NCBI GenBank assembly: GCA_944320795.1
Contig: CALUIU010000005.1
Location: forward strand, 1-64,000
Source: Candidatus Paraprevotella stercoravium
GTDB taxonomy: Bacteria; Bacteroidota; Bacteroidia; Bacteroidales; Bacteroidaceae
Direction of reading: 5' to 3'
DNA length: 64,000 nucleotides
Shown: one piece after another, positions 9,301 through 16,433 of the stretch
Layout of the letters: every line of letters begins with the position of its first letter
Position numbering within the stretch: the stretch's first letter is position 1
Notes under the pieces: model-generated
Database searches by the model: none
What the model was told of the DNA's origin: nothing
The model's input: only the letters and a program-made list of their open reading frames with translations
Made by a program: the position numbers and the translations under genes

Positions 9301-9939
9301 GGATTTCTGGATATCCTGTGCTTCAGTTGGTACGTATGTAATGGTTTTTAGAGTGTTCAAAGCCAAAGAACCTTCTTTACGTTCTTTCAGAGAAGTCGGA
9401 TAAGGGATAATGCCGTATTTGCCGATAGCCTGGAATTCTTCAAGTGTTATGAACTTGAGAGGGTTGTTTCCATCGTTTTTGTCCCAAAGTCCTAATTCCT
9501 TACCAATGCCGGCTCCGCCTAACTGATTCATGGATACCGATGAATTGCTTTGAGGCTGGATCTCAAATCCGCCGAGATATGATGAGTTTTCAGTGCTGAC
9601 AATGCTGAACAACTGATTGCCAGACGGGGTTGTTCCAGAATAGAATTTACCGTTTTTTGCAGTAGAATTTACATAAAGCACTTGATTCGTTTTGCTGGTT
9701 AATTTAAAACCGTTGGTTTCGTCACCTTCAATTTTCCAAAGCTGGGCGTCAGATCCCGAGGCTTGGGCCGTATGAACCAAAGCGCCATTGCCCTGTGCTT
9801 CCAGTACATTGCCTTGATTCAGGAATTGAACAAGATACCATACTGTCTGCTCGGAGTCGCTGATGACCGGCAGATCTGCGCTTTTTGCCTGCGTAATGCC
9901 TAAGATCGTGCATAGCAGAAATACTAGTTTTTTTACCAT
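6364..9939 (-). CDS. multidomain GH20 beta-N-acetylhexosaminidase
   Basis: A 1191-residue secreted glycosidase. A signal peptide (1-21) is followed by a module at about 28-165 whose WYLVQF and QLWKIEG phrases resemble ricin-type or RICH-like carbohydrate-binding folds. The GH20 N-terminal domain spans about 175-310 and the catalytic barrel about 314-690. HFGGDEC places the catalytic pair at Asp493-Glu494, the residues that polarise the substrate acetamido group and protonate the glycosidic bond. The C-terminal 500 residues hold helical linkers and two more WYL/LWYF-type modules. The last about 70 residues (FYDLTGRRV, then GVYIQQGKKVVIK) resemble type IX secretion sorting domains. It probably removes terminal GlcNAc or GalNAc from host or microbial glycans at the cell surface. 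A decayed relative lies at 530-1425. Confidence 0.93.
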   Translation of the reverse strand: MVKKLVFLLCTILGITQAKSADLPVISDSEQTVWYLVQFLNQGNVLEAQGNGALVHTAQASGSDAQLWKIEGDETNGFKLTSKTNQVLYVNSTAKNGKFYSGTTPSGNQLFSIVSTENSSYLGGFEIQPQSNSSVSMNQLGGAGIGKELGLWDKNDGNNPLKFITLEEFQAIGKYGIIPYPTSLKERKEGSLALNTLKTITYVPTEAQDIQKSAHAFAEQLKTVSGIELTVKESTGSSEAQAINLLFDEKMDKEAYNLQVEDDRITIKASTGAGFFYALQTLKQMMPREIYGKAKVENIAWEVPFLSIVDKPHLGYRGFMLDIARHFFSKEEVKRVIDLMATYKLNILHWHLTDDQGWRIEIPEYPKLTEIGSIRSGSFVSPGDGSGKFFDDTEYGRGMWYTQDDLKEIVAYAKERYIEILPEVDFPGHMVAAVTAYPELSCDPTKKYSVRLDSGISQDVLNIGNDEVIDFLKCILDNLAGIFPYPYIHFGGDECPTTQWSTNADCLRRVQEEGLAGVQELQSWLVEELGVYVKEKYNKDIVVWDELLSHWHESNIVKPVVMAWNSIDKMSEAANKGLKSIATPHSNLYLDMMQVGPDKTTVDEPYFGGWSETKVVSLESVYNLNPLSPLSGREDFAMGVQANMWTETCNDSIELEYQLLPRLLALSEIAWLPNSNKDWSSFLRRLQTHAATFEQKGLNYAKHYFTPEELDENEQALKDAKDILDQAVRGGVGYPSADLHDALNTAYIKASETTDETNIAALKEATENYKKGAIQMPQAGKVYQLISASTYYKQQYAGSSMYQDGDQIRIHYTPQTEPEELWYFEQKDGNYVMANYGSGKQVQMNTFNANASLSDANGTVVRIDKATIANGTYTFIPGTVTISTVAGYSDAATGAVKRLTGTGSGFVMVKNEPKLCSASTWYLVEVTDFRKQLEGLVYKCNRIAETPLTGDYGEPTEEAIIFLKNDLISPAQNTLKDEGLISEETYKEYVALYNRFMEMPRKSLLDGISEEYYYQIQNAYFTNYYAFANTIYVVPKNLVSGLDGFLWYFKKQKDGTVMIYNKATDNPAYTISSAEEQAIKVNNSTGGIKKWTLEEISTDQSNKGIAIIEPTGQYSWYTNPDAFNNIILKPKSWGASIWNLIQTDEKVITTNIDQIEAVSEDNTAFYDLTGRRVLHPQHGVYIQQGKKVVIK

Positions 9940-10165
9940 GTGAGATTAGATTTTTTGATTATTTTTTGGTATTAATTATTTATGTTCTGTTGGGAGACTT
10001 TTATGATGTAAAAATAGATTTTTTTTTTATCTTAAAACCTATTTTATGATGATTGTTTGTTTTTTTTAATAATTGAATAATTCCAGTTTTTACAGCTGTG
10101 TTCTGATATTTTGTGAATCTCATATAAAAAACAAATCAGAAATGGGATTATTTTATATTATTCTG
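9940..10165. other. intergenic region, AT-rich
   Basis: This divergent gap lies between the GH20 gene (minus) and glyS (plus). It is AT-rich with long T runs. No gene, RNA or clear minus-strand TAnnTTTG element was seen; the only recognisable signal is the glyS -7 element just to its right. Confidence 0.5.
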
Positions 10166-10173
10166 TATCTTTG
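10166..10173 (+). promoter_or_regulatory. promoter -7 element of glyS
   Basis: TATCTTTG followed by C matches the Bacteroides -7 consensus, 56 nt before the glyS ATG. No -33 TTTG was found at the usual distance. Confidence 0.5.
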
Positions 10174-10229
10174 CACTTTGTCTGAGTGTAGACAATATTA
10201 AGTAGAATATTTAATAAAGAAACAAAAAT

Positions 10230-11774
10230 ATGGCACAGCAAGAAGATGTATTTAAGAAAATCGTATCCCATTGTAAGGAATATGGTTTTGTTTTCCCTTC
10301 CAGCGAGATTTATGACGGTTTGGGAGCTGTTTACGATTATGGACAGAACGGCGTTGAACTGAAGAATAATATCAAACAATATTGGTGGCAGAGTATGGTG
10401 TTGCTGCATGAGAATATTGTAGGTATTGACGCCGCTATTTTTATGCACCCTACTACCTGGAAAGCCAGTGGACATGTAGATGCGTTCAATGACCCCTTAA
10501 TTGATAATCGTGACAGTAAGAAACGTTATCGTGCAGATGTACTGATTGAGGATCAGATTGCAAAATATGACGAAAAGATCAATAAGGAAGTTGCCAAGGC
10601 TGCCAAGAAGTTTGGCGATAGCTTTGATGAAGAGAAATTCCGCAGCACTAATCCGCGTGTGCTGGAACATCAGCAGAAGCGTGACGCTTTGCACCAGCGT
10701 TTCAGCGATGCCATGAATGCCAATGATCTGGCAGAAATCAAGCAGATCATTTTGGATGAAGGTATCGTTTGTCCGATTAGCGGAACACACAACTGGACAG
10801 ATGTGCGTCAGTTCAATCTGATGTTCAAAACCGAGATGGGATCTACTGCAGAAGGAGCTTCTACGATCTATCTTCGTCCGGAGACAGCTCAGGGTATCTT
10901 CGTTAATTATCTGAATGTTCAGAAAACGGGCCGTATGAAATTGCCTTTCGGTATTGCTCAGATCGGTAAGGCCTTCCGTAATGAGATCGTTGCCCGTCAG
11001 TTTATTTTCCGTATGCGTGAGTTCGAGCAGATGGAGATGCAGTTCTTTGTAAAACCAGGAACAGAACTGGAGTGGTTTGAGACTTGGAAGAAAACCCGTA
11101 TGGCTTGGCATCAGGCTTTGGGATTCGGTGCGGAGAACTATCGTTTCCACGATCACGAGAAGTTGGCACATTACGCTAATGCTGCTTCTGATATTGAGTT
11201 CAAGATGCCTTTCGGATTTAAGGAAGTAGAGGGTATCCACAGCCGTACAAACTTCGATTTGAGCCAGCACGCTAAATTCTCTGGAAAGAAAATCGAGTAT
11301 TTTGACCCGGAAACAAACGAAAGCTATACTCCGTATGTGATTGAAACTTCTATTGGTGTGGATCGTATGTTCCTGACCATCATGAGCCACAGCTATCAGG
11401 AAGAGAAACTGGAGAATGGAGAAACCCGTGTCGTTCTGAAATTGCCGGCTGCTTTGGCACCAGTAAAATTGGCTGTTATGCCTTTGGTAAAGAAAGATGG
11501 TCTGCCAGAGAAGGCGCATGAAATTATCAACGATCTCCGTTTCCATTTCAACTGTAAGTACGATGAGAAAGATTCTATCGGAAAGCGTTATCGTCGTCAG
11601 GATGCTGTGGGTACTCCGTTCTGTGTTACAGTAGACTATGATACATTGAAAGATAATACTGTAACTTTGCGTTACCGTGATACCATGGAGCAGAAGCGAG
11701 TGCCTATCAGTGAATTGCGTGCATTGATAGAAGATCAGGTAAGCATTACTTCTTTGCTGAAGAAGATATTATAA
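10230..11774 (+). CDS. glyS: glycyl-tRNA synthetase
   Basis: A 514-residue class II synthetase of the single-chain (alpha2, eukaryote/archaeal-like) type. Seen are the N-terminal GAVYDYGQNGVELKNNIK region, motif 2 (FRNEIVARQFIFRMREFEQMEMQ, about 249-271), the FTG/RTNFDLSQH region, motif 3 (TSIGVDRMFL, about 372-381) and a C-terminal anticodon-binding domain from about 410. It charges tRNA-Gly with glycine in the cytoplasm. It lies 21 nt before the FKBP gene, with which it probably shares a transcript. Confidence 0.96.
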   Translation: MAQQEDVFKKIVSHCKEYGFVFPSSEIYDGLGAVYDYGQNGVELKNNIKQYWWQSMVLLHENIVGIDAAIFMHPTTWKASGHVDAFNDPLIDNRDSKKRYRADVLIEDQIAKYDEKINKEVAKAAKKFGDSFDEEKFRSTNPRVLEHQQKRDALHQRFSDAMNANDLAEIKQIILDEGIVCPISGTHNWTDVRQFNLMFKTEMGSTAEGASTIYLRPETAQGIFVNYLNVQKTGRMKLPFGIAQIGKAFRNEIVARQFIFRMREFEQMEMQFFVKPGTELEWFETWKKTRMAWHQALGFGAENYRFHDHEKLAHYANAASDIEFKMPFGFKEVEGIHSRTNFDLSQHAKFSGKKIEYFDPETNESYTPYVIETSIGVDRMFLTIMSHSYQEEKLENGETRVVLKLPAALAPVKLAVMPLVKKDGLPEKAHEIINDLRFHFNCKYDEKDSIGKRYRRQDAVGTPFCVTVDYDTLKDNTVTLRYRDTMEQKRVPISELRALIEDQVSITSLLKKIL

Positions 11775-11795
11775 TATTAAAAACCACTTGAAAAG

Positions 11796-12452
11796 ATGAG
11801 AAAATACGTATGGTATCTGTGTTGTCTGTTTTTGTCTGTTTTTGCATTTGTTGCCTGTGATGAGAATGAGGCGACTTTTGACAAATACGAGAGCTGGCAG
11901 CAACGGAACAAGGTTTATTTTGAGCAGGTTGCCGATACTGCACGCCGTGCTATAGCTGCCGCAAAAGCAGAGTATGGTGACCAATGGGAGCAATATTGCG
12001 ATTGGAGAATGTATCAGGCTTATACAAAACCTGTTACTACCAAATTGACTGATTCCATTTGTGTCAAGGTGTTAGAGACCGGCACCGGTAAAGGATGTCC
12101 TCTATACACGGATACCGTTCGTGTGCATTATCGTGGAACATTGATGCCGACCAAGGATATTATTAACGGTAAAGATACGGTCGTACAGGATGTTTTTGAC
12201 TATAGTTTTGTGCCGCCTTTAGATTTAAATCTGGCTTTTCCAAAACTATTCGGAGTTTCCGGAACTATTGCCGGATTTGGTACGGCTTTGCAGTATATGC
12301 ATTGTGGTGACCGTTGGATGGTATATATACCGGAGACTTTGGGTTACGGAAGTACGGCCCAAAATAAAATTCCTGCATATTCTACGATCATGTTTGATGT
12401 AACGCTGGTAGATTATTTTTATCCGGGAGAGGGAATCCCAGATTGGCATTGA
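11796..12452 (+). CDS. FKBP-type peptidyl-prolyl isomerase, lipoprotein
   Basis: A 218-residue protein with a signal peptide and lipobox ending at FVAC (Cys21), followed by acidic residues (DENE) as in surface-export signals of Bacteroidota. The second half is an FKBP domain: VRVHYRGTL, a variable insert, then AGFGTALQYMHCGDRWMVYIPETLGYGS and the terminal MFDVTLVDY. It probably helps folding of envelope proteins by cis-trans isomerisation of X-Pro bonds. The insert after the first strand is longer than in minimal FKBPs. It follows glyS and ends at a strong terminator. Confidence 0.9.
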   Translation: MRKYVWYLCCLFLSVFAFVACDENEATFDKYESWQQRNKVYFEQVADTARRAIAAAKAEYGDQWEQYCDWRMYQAYTKPVTTKLTDSICVKVLETGTGKGCPLYTDTVRVHYRGTLMPTKDIINGKDTVVQDVFDYSFVPPLDLNLAFPKLFGVSGTIAGFGTALQYMHCGDRWMVYIPETLGYGSTAQNKIPAYSTIMFDVTLVDYFYPGEGIPDWH

Positions 12453-12460
12453 GATATTGG

Positions 12461-12511
12461 AGTCAGATCAGCCCATCTTTATGTTTATAAGGATGGGCTG
12501 ATCTGACTTCT
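12461..12511 (+). terminator. terminator after the FKBP gene
   Basis: A 17-bp perfect stem (AGTCAGATCAGCCCATC and complement) with a 14-nt loop lies 9 nt after the FKBP stop. The following T-tract is short. Confidence 0.75.
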
Positions 12512-12594
12512 TTGTAAAGATTCCTTGTCTCTTTTCTTTTCCGGTAACTAAAGTATAAATTTTTAAACAGGACTTAAATAAGAGAAAAGTAAGG

Positions 12595-12632
12595 TTTTGC
12601 GATGTGGAATCCGAAAAAAAACATTAATTTTG
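12595..12632 (+). promoter_or_regulatory. promoter of the acyl-CoA carboxylase operon
   Basis: TTTTG at 12595-12599 and TAATTTTG at 12625-12632 match the -33 and -7 elements of Bacteroides promoters. The spacer of 25 nt is longer than the usual 19-21. The leader to the first ATG is about 120 nt. Confidence 0.5.
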
Positions 12633-12757
12633 CACAAATGCCGGAATATTGTGATATTTAAGGTCGTTTCTGCATTCTTTTTTATCGTTTAGACTGTCAG
12701 AGACGCTAAGGATATGATTCCGTGTGAACAAAATTACAACAAATAAATCAAACAAAT

Positions 12758-14302
12758 ATGGTTGTATCTACTAATACCCCGCATCACAGAGCAATTCGTA
12801 AGGTGTTGATTGCCAACCGTGGAGAAATTGCTGTACGTGTCATGCGTTCTTGCCGAGAGATGGAGATCCGTTCTGTGGCTGTATTTTCTGAGGCTGACAG
12901 AACAGCCAAACATGTGTTGTATGCCGATGAGGCCTGCTGTATTGGTCCGGCAGCATCGAAAGACAGCTATCTGAACATTGACAAGATTATTGCTGCGGCA
13001 AAAAAACATCAGGTTGATGCTATTCATCCGGGATATGGCTTCCTTTCTGAAAACTCTGAATTTGCACGTCGTTGCAAGGAAGAGGGCATTATTTTCATTG
13101 GCCCTACTGCCGAAACCATGGATATGATGGGTGATAAAATCTCGGCACGTACTTGCATGAAAGCCGCTCAGGTTCCGGTTGTTCCGGGTACGGAGAAAGG
13201 TTTGCAGAGTCCGGAAGAAGCTTTGGCTGTAGCTAAGGAGATCGGTTTCCCCGTGATGATGAAAGCCTCTATGGGAGGTGGCGGTAAAGGTATCCGTCTG
13301 ATTCATGATGAGAGTGAAGTGAAAGAGGCTTATCTTTCTGCCAAATCCGAATCTTTGTCTTCTTTTGGCGATGATACGGTTTACATTGAGAAGTTTGTAG
13401 AAGAGCCACATCATATTGAGTTCCAGATTTTGGGTGATATGTATGGAAATGTCATTCATCTGTATGAGCGTGAGTGTTCTGTACAGCGTAGAAATCAGAA
13501 AATTGTAGAGGAGAGTCCTTCTCCATTCGTTACTCCTGAGCTGCGCGAAAAGATGGGGCAGGCTGCAGTCGCTGCCGCTAAGGCTGTGAATTATGTAGGT
13601 GCCGGTACCATTGAGTTCCTGGTAGATAAGAACCGTAACTTCTATTTCCTGGAGATGAACACCCGTTTGCAGGTAGAGCATCCGATTACCGAGGAAGTGG
13701 TCGGCGTGGATTTGGTCAAGGAACAGATTAATGTAGCCAGCGGTTTGCCATTGCGTCTGAAGCAGGAAGATATCAAGCAGCGCGGACATGCTATTGAGTG
13801 CCGTATTTGTGCGGAGGATACTGAGTTCAATTTTATGCCTTCACCGGGAATGATCCGTCAGCTGGTAGAGCCGAATGGAATTGGTGTACGCTTTGACAGT
13901 TATGTGTATGAAGGCTATGAAATTCCGATCCACTATGATCCGATGATCGGTAAGTTGATCGTCTGGGCGGTTAACCGTGAGTATGCCATTGAGCGTATGC
14001 GCCGTGTGCTCTATGAATTCAAGATTACAGGTGTAAAGAACAATATCAGCTATTTGAGAAAGATCATGTCAACTCCTGATTTTGTGGAGGGACATTACGA
14101 TACAGGCTTTATCGCAAAGAATGCCGAGGCCCTGAAGCACAAGAACAGTTCTAAGGGTACTGCCGAAAATATTGCGATTATCGCAGCCTATATTGACTAT
14201 CTGATGAATTTGGAAGAGAATGCTTCTGCCGGTTTGAAGGACAACAGTCCGATCAGTCGCTGGCGAGCCTTCGGTTTACATAAAGGTGTTCTAAGAATTT
14301 AA
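12758..14302 (+). CDS. acyl-CoA carboxylase, biotin carboxylase subunit
   Basis: A 514-residue ATP-grasp biotin carboxylase. Seen are the N-terminal KVLIANRGEIAVRVMR, DAIHPGYGFLSEN (about 87-99), the glycine-rich ATP loop MGGGGKGIR (about 173-181), the RRNQKIVEESPSP region and EMNTRLQVEHPITE. It carboxylates biotin on the carrier protein using ATP and bicarbonate. It is about 60 residues longer than E. coli AccC. The next two genes encode the biotin carrier and a carboxyltransferase, so the three form one enzyme. In this group it most likely acts on propionyl-CoA/methylmalonyl-CoA, although an acetyl-CoA substrate cannot be excluded. Confidence 0.93.
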   Translation: MVVSTNTPHHRAIRKVLIANRGEIAVRVMRSCREMEIRSVAVFSEADRTAKHVLYADEACCIGPAASKDSYLNIDKIIAAAKKHQVDAIHPGYGFLSENSEFARRCKEEGIIFIGPTAETMDMMGDKISARTCMKAAQVPVVPGTEKGLQSPEEALAVAKEIGFPVMMKASMGGGGKGIRLIHDESEVKEAYLSAKSESLSSFGDDTVYIEKFVEEPHHIEFQILGDMYGNVIHLYERECSVQRRNQKIVEESPSPFVTPELREKMGQAAVAAAKAVNYVGAGTIEFLVDKNRNFYFLEMNTRLQVEHPITEEVVGVDLVKEQINVASGLPLRLKQEDIKQRGHAIECRICAEDTEFNFMPSPGMIRQLVEPNGIGVRFDSYVYEGYEIPIHYDPMIGKLIVWAVNREYAIERMRRVLYEFKITGVKNNISYLRKIMSTPDFVEGHYDTGFIAKNAEALKHKNSSKGTAENIAIIAAYIDYLMNLEENASAGLKDNSPISRWRAFGLHKGVLRI

Positions 14303-14304
14303 TT

Positions 14305-14820
14305 ATGGAAATACGTATTGGTGATCGAGTGGCCGATGTACAGCTGCTCAGCAAAGAAGGCAATAATGTTCATATCAGCATTGACGGTGTTGAATATGAA
14401 GTAGACGTGGCGATGGTAGAACGTGGCGGATGTTCTGTTCTTTATGCAGGAAAATCTTACAATGCGGAGTTCGTGCGTTCAGATAATGGAAAGAACTATA
14501 AGGTAAATACCAATTTCTCTACTTACGATGTAGAGATTATAGATTCAAGTGCCAAATATTTGCGCATGAAGAAAGGTTCAGATGAACTGCAAGACAATAA
14601 GATCGTATCGCCGATGCCAGGTAAGATCGTCAGCGTACCGGTTCAGGTCGGTGATCATCTGAACGCTGGTGATACAGCCGTGGTTATTGAGGCCATGAAG
14701 ATGCAGAGTAACTATAAGGTAAGCTCTGACTGTACAGTAAAAGAGATCCTAATAAAAGAAGGAGATACGGTAGCAGCCGATCAAGTTCTTATTCTTTTAA
14801 CTTTAGATGAGGATAAATAA
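14305..14820 (+). CDS. biotin carboxyl carrier protein
   Basis: A 171-residue protein whose last about 75 residues form a biotinyl domain. VIEAMKMQ places the biotinylated lysine at Lys132, preceded by VSPMPGKIVSV. The first 95 residues are a beta-rich docking region as in decarboxylase gamma/carrier chains, without the long Pro/Ala linker of oxaloacetate decarboxylases. It starts 2 nt after the biotin carboxylase stop and ends 2 nt before the carboxyltransferase, so the three genes are translated together. It shuttles carboxybiotin between the two catalytic subunits. Confidence 0.94.
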   Translation: MEIRIGDRVADVQLLSKEGNNVHISIDGVEYEVDVAMVERGGCSVLYAGKSYNAEFVRSDNGKNYKVNTNFSTYDVEIIDSSAKYLRMKKGSDELQDNKIVSPMPGKIVSVPVQVGDHLNAGDTAVVIEAMKMQSNYKVSSDCTVKEILIKEGDTVAADQVLILLTLDEDK

Positions 14821-14822
14821 AC

Positions 14823-16355
14823 ATGGAAAGAGAAGAACAATATAACAAGTTTCATGAGATCAATAAGGCTGCCGAAGCCGGTGGTGGTGTAGACCGCATC
14901 CAGAAGCAGCATGAAAGTGGTAAGATGACTGCCCGTGAGCGCATTGATATGCTGCTGGACAAGGGTACATTCGTGGAGATGGATAAATTGGCCATCCATA
15001 AATGCACCAACTTTGGTATGGATAAGAATCATATTCCGGGTGACGGAGTGGTTTCCGGATATGGTAAGATCAATGGCCGTCTGGTGTTTGTTTACGCTTA
15101 CGACTTTACCGTTTACGGTGGTACACTGAGCGCTGTAAACTCTAAGAAAATTGTTAAGGTTCAGGAATTGGCACTGAAGAACGGTGCTCCGATCATTGCT
15201 TTGAACGATTCAGGTGGTGCCCGTATTCAGGAGGGAGTAGAGAGCTTGACAGGATATGCTTCTATTTTCTATCAGAACACGATTTCTTCGGGTGTGATTC
15301 CGCAGATTTCTGCAATCATGGGCCCTTGCGCCGGTGGTGCCTGCTATTCTCCGGCTCTGACCGACTTTATTTTCATGGTAAAGGAAAACAGCCATATGTT
15401 CGTAACCGGACCGGATGTTGTGAAGACCGTGACTCACGAAGATGTAAACAAGGAGGAACTTGGTGGCGCTTATACCCACAGCAGCAAGAGCGGTGTGTCA
15501 CACTTCCTGGGCAATAGCGAGGAAGAAGTGTTGATGGCTATCCGTGAGTTGCTTACCTTCTTGCCGTCAAACAATATGGACGACGCGCCGGTAAGTCCTT
15601 CAAAGGATGATGTAAACCGCATTGAGGAGGCTTTGCAGACTGTAGTTCCGGTTGATCCGAATATGCCTTACGATATGAAGGATATCATTGAACCGGTTCT
15701 GGATGATCATTACTTCTTTGAAATCATGCCGCATTTTGCGAAGAATGCCTTGGTGGGATTCGGTCGTTTGGGCGGTCGCTCAGTGGGTATCGTAGCCAAC
15801 CAGCCTGCTTATCTGGCCGGTGTGCTGGATATCGACGCATCTGATAAGATGGCCCGTTTCATCCGTTTCTGTGACTGTTTCAACATTCCGGTGGTTACTT
15901 TCGTAGACGTGCCGGGATTCCTTTGCGGAACCAACCAGGAGCACAACGGTATCATCCGTCACGGTGCCAAGATCGTATTTGCCTATGCTGAGGCTACTGT
16001 GCCTAAACTGACTGTGATTACCCGTAAGGCTTACGGTGGTGCTTACATCGTGATGTCCAGCAAGCAGATCGGTTCTGACGTGAACTTTGCTTATCCTACT
16101 GCCGAGGTGGCTGTAATGGGTGCCGAAGGTGCTGTGAATATCCTTTACCGCAAGGCTGACGAGGAAACCAAGCAGAAGGCTATTCAGGAATATAAGGAAA
16201 ATTTCGCCAATCCTTATCGTGTGGCTGAATTGGGTTATATCGATGAAATCATCGAGCCTAAGGACACTCGCAAGAAGTTGATTCAGGGATTGGAGATGGC
16301 CCGCAACAAGATGAATACTCTGCCTCCAAAGAAACATGGAAACATTCCATTGTAA
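14823..16355 (+). CDS. acyl-CoA carboxylase, carboxyltransferase subunit (PccB/MmdA type)
   Basis: A 510-residue carboxyltransferase with two crotonase-like halves. The N-terminal half has MTARERIDMLLDKGTF, NDSGGARIQEGVESL and the oxyanion GPCAGGACYSPA motif. The C-terminal half has FVDVPGFLCGTNQEHNGIIRHGAK and KAYGGAYIVMSSK. Length and motifs fit the beta chain of propionyl-CoA carboxylase or the alpha chain of methylmalonyl-CoA decarboxylase. In Bacteroidales such enzymes act in the succinate-propionate branch. No sodium-pump membrane beta subunit is nearby, which favours a soluble carboxylase here. It is the third gene of the operon and ends at a terminator. Confidence 0.93.
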   Translation: MEREEQYNKFHEINKAAEAGGGVDRIQKQHESGKMTARERIDMLLDKGTFVEMDKLAIHKCTNFGMDKNHIPGDGVVSGYGKINGRLVFVYAYDFTVYGGTLSAVNSKKIVKVQELALKNGAPIIALNDSGGARIQEGVESLTGYASIFYQNTISSGVIPQISAIMGPCAGGACYSPALTDFIFMVKENSHMFVTGPDVVKTVTHEDVNKEELGGAYTHSSKSGVSHFLGNSEEEVLMAIRELLTFLPSNNMDDAPVSPSKDDVNRIEEALQTVVPVDPNMPYDMKDIIEPVLDDHYFFEIMPHFAKNALVGFGRLGGRSVGIVANQPAYLAGVLDIDASDKMARFIRFCDCFNIPVVTFVDVPGFLCGTNQEHNGIIRHGAKIVFAYAEATVPKLTVITRKAYGGAYIVMSSKQIGSDVNFAYPTAEVAVMGAEGAVNILYRKADEETKQKAIQEYKENFANPYRVAELGYIDEIIEPKDTRKKLIQGLEMARNKMNTLPPKKHGNIPL

Positions 16356-16365
16356 TCAATTATAG

Positions 16366-16408
16366 AAAACGGAGTTGTGACAGATCATACTGCACAACTC
16401 CGTTTTTA
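16366..16408 (+). terminator. terminator of the acyl-CoA carboxylase operon
   Basis: A stem AAAACGGAGTTGTG with its complement is followed by T5 plus AT-rich sequence, 11 nt after the last stop codon. The T runs on both sides could also serve the convergent minus-strand receptor gene. Confidence 0.88.
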
Positions 16409-16433
16409 TTTATATCCTGTTTTATGCCGACGG

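Noticed and set aside
10497-11546. Long open frame opposite glyS
   Set aside because: It is the antisense of a strongly conserved synthetase gene and has no recognisable domain. The same applies to the long antisense frames over the biotin carboxylase and carboxyltransferase genes.
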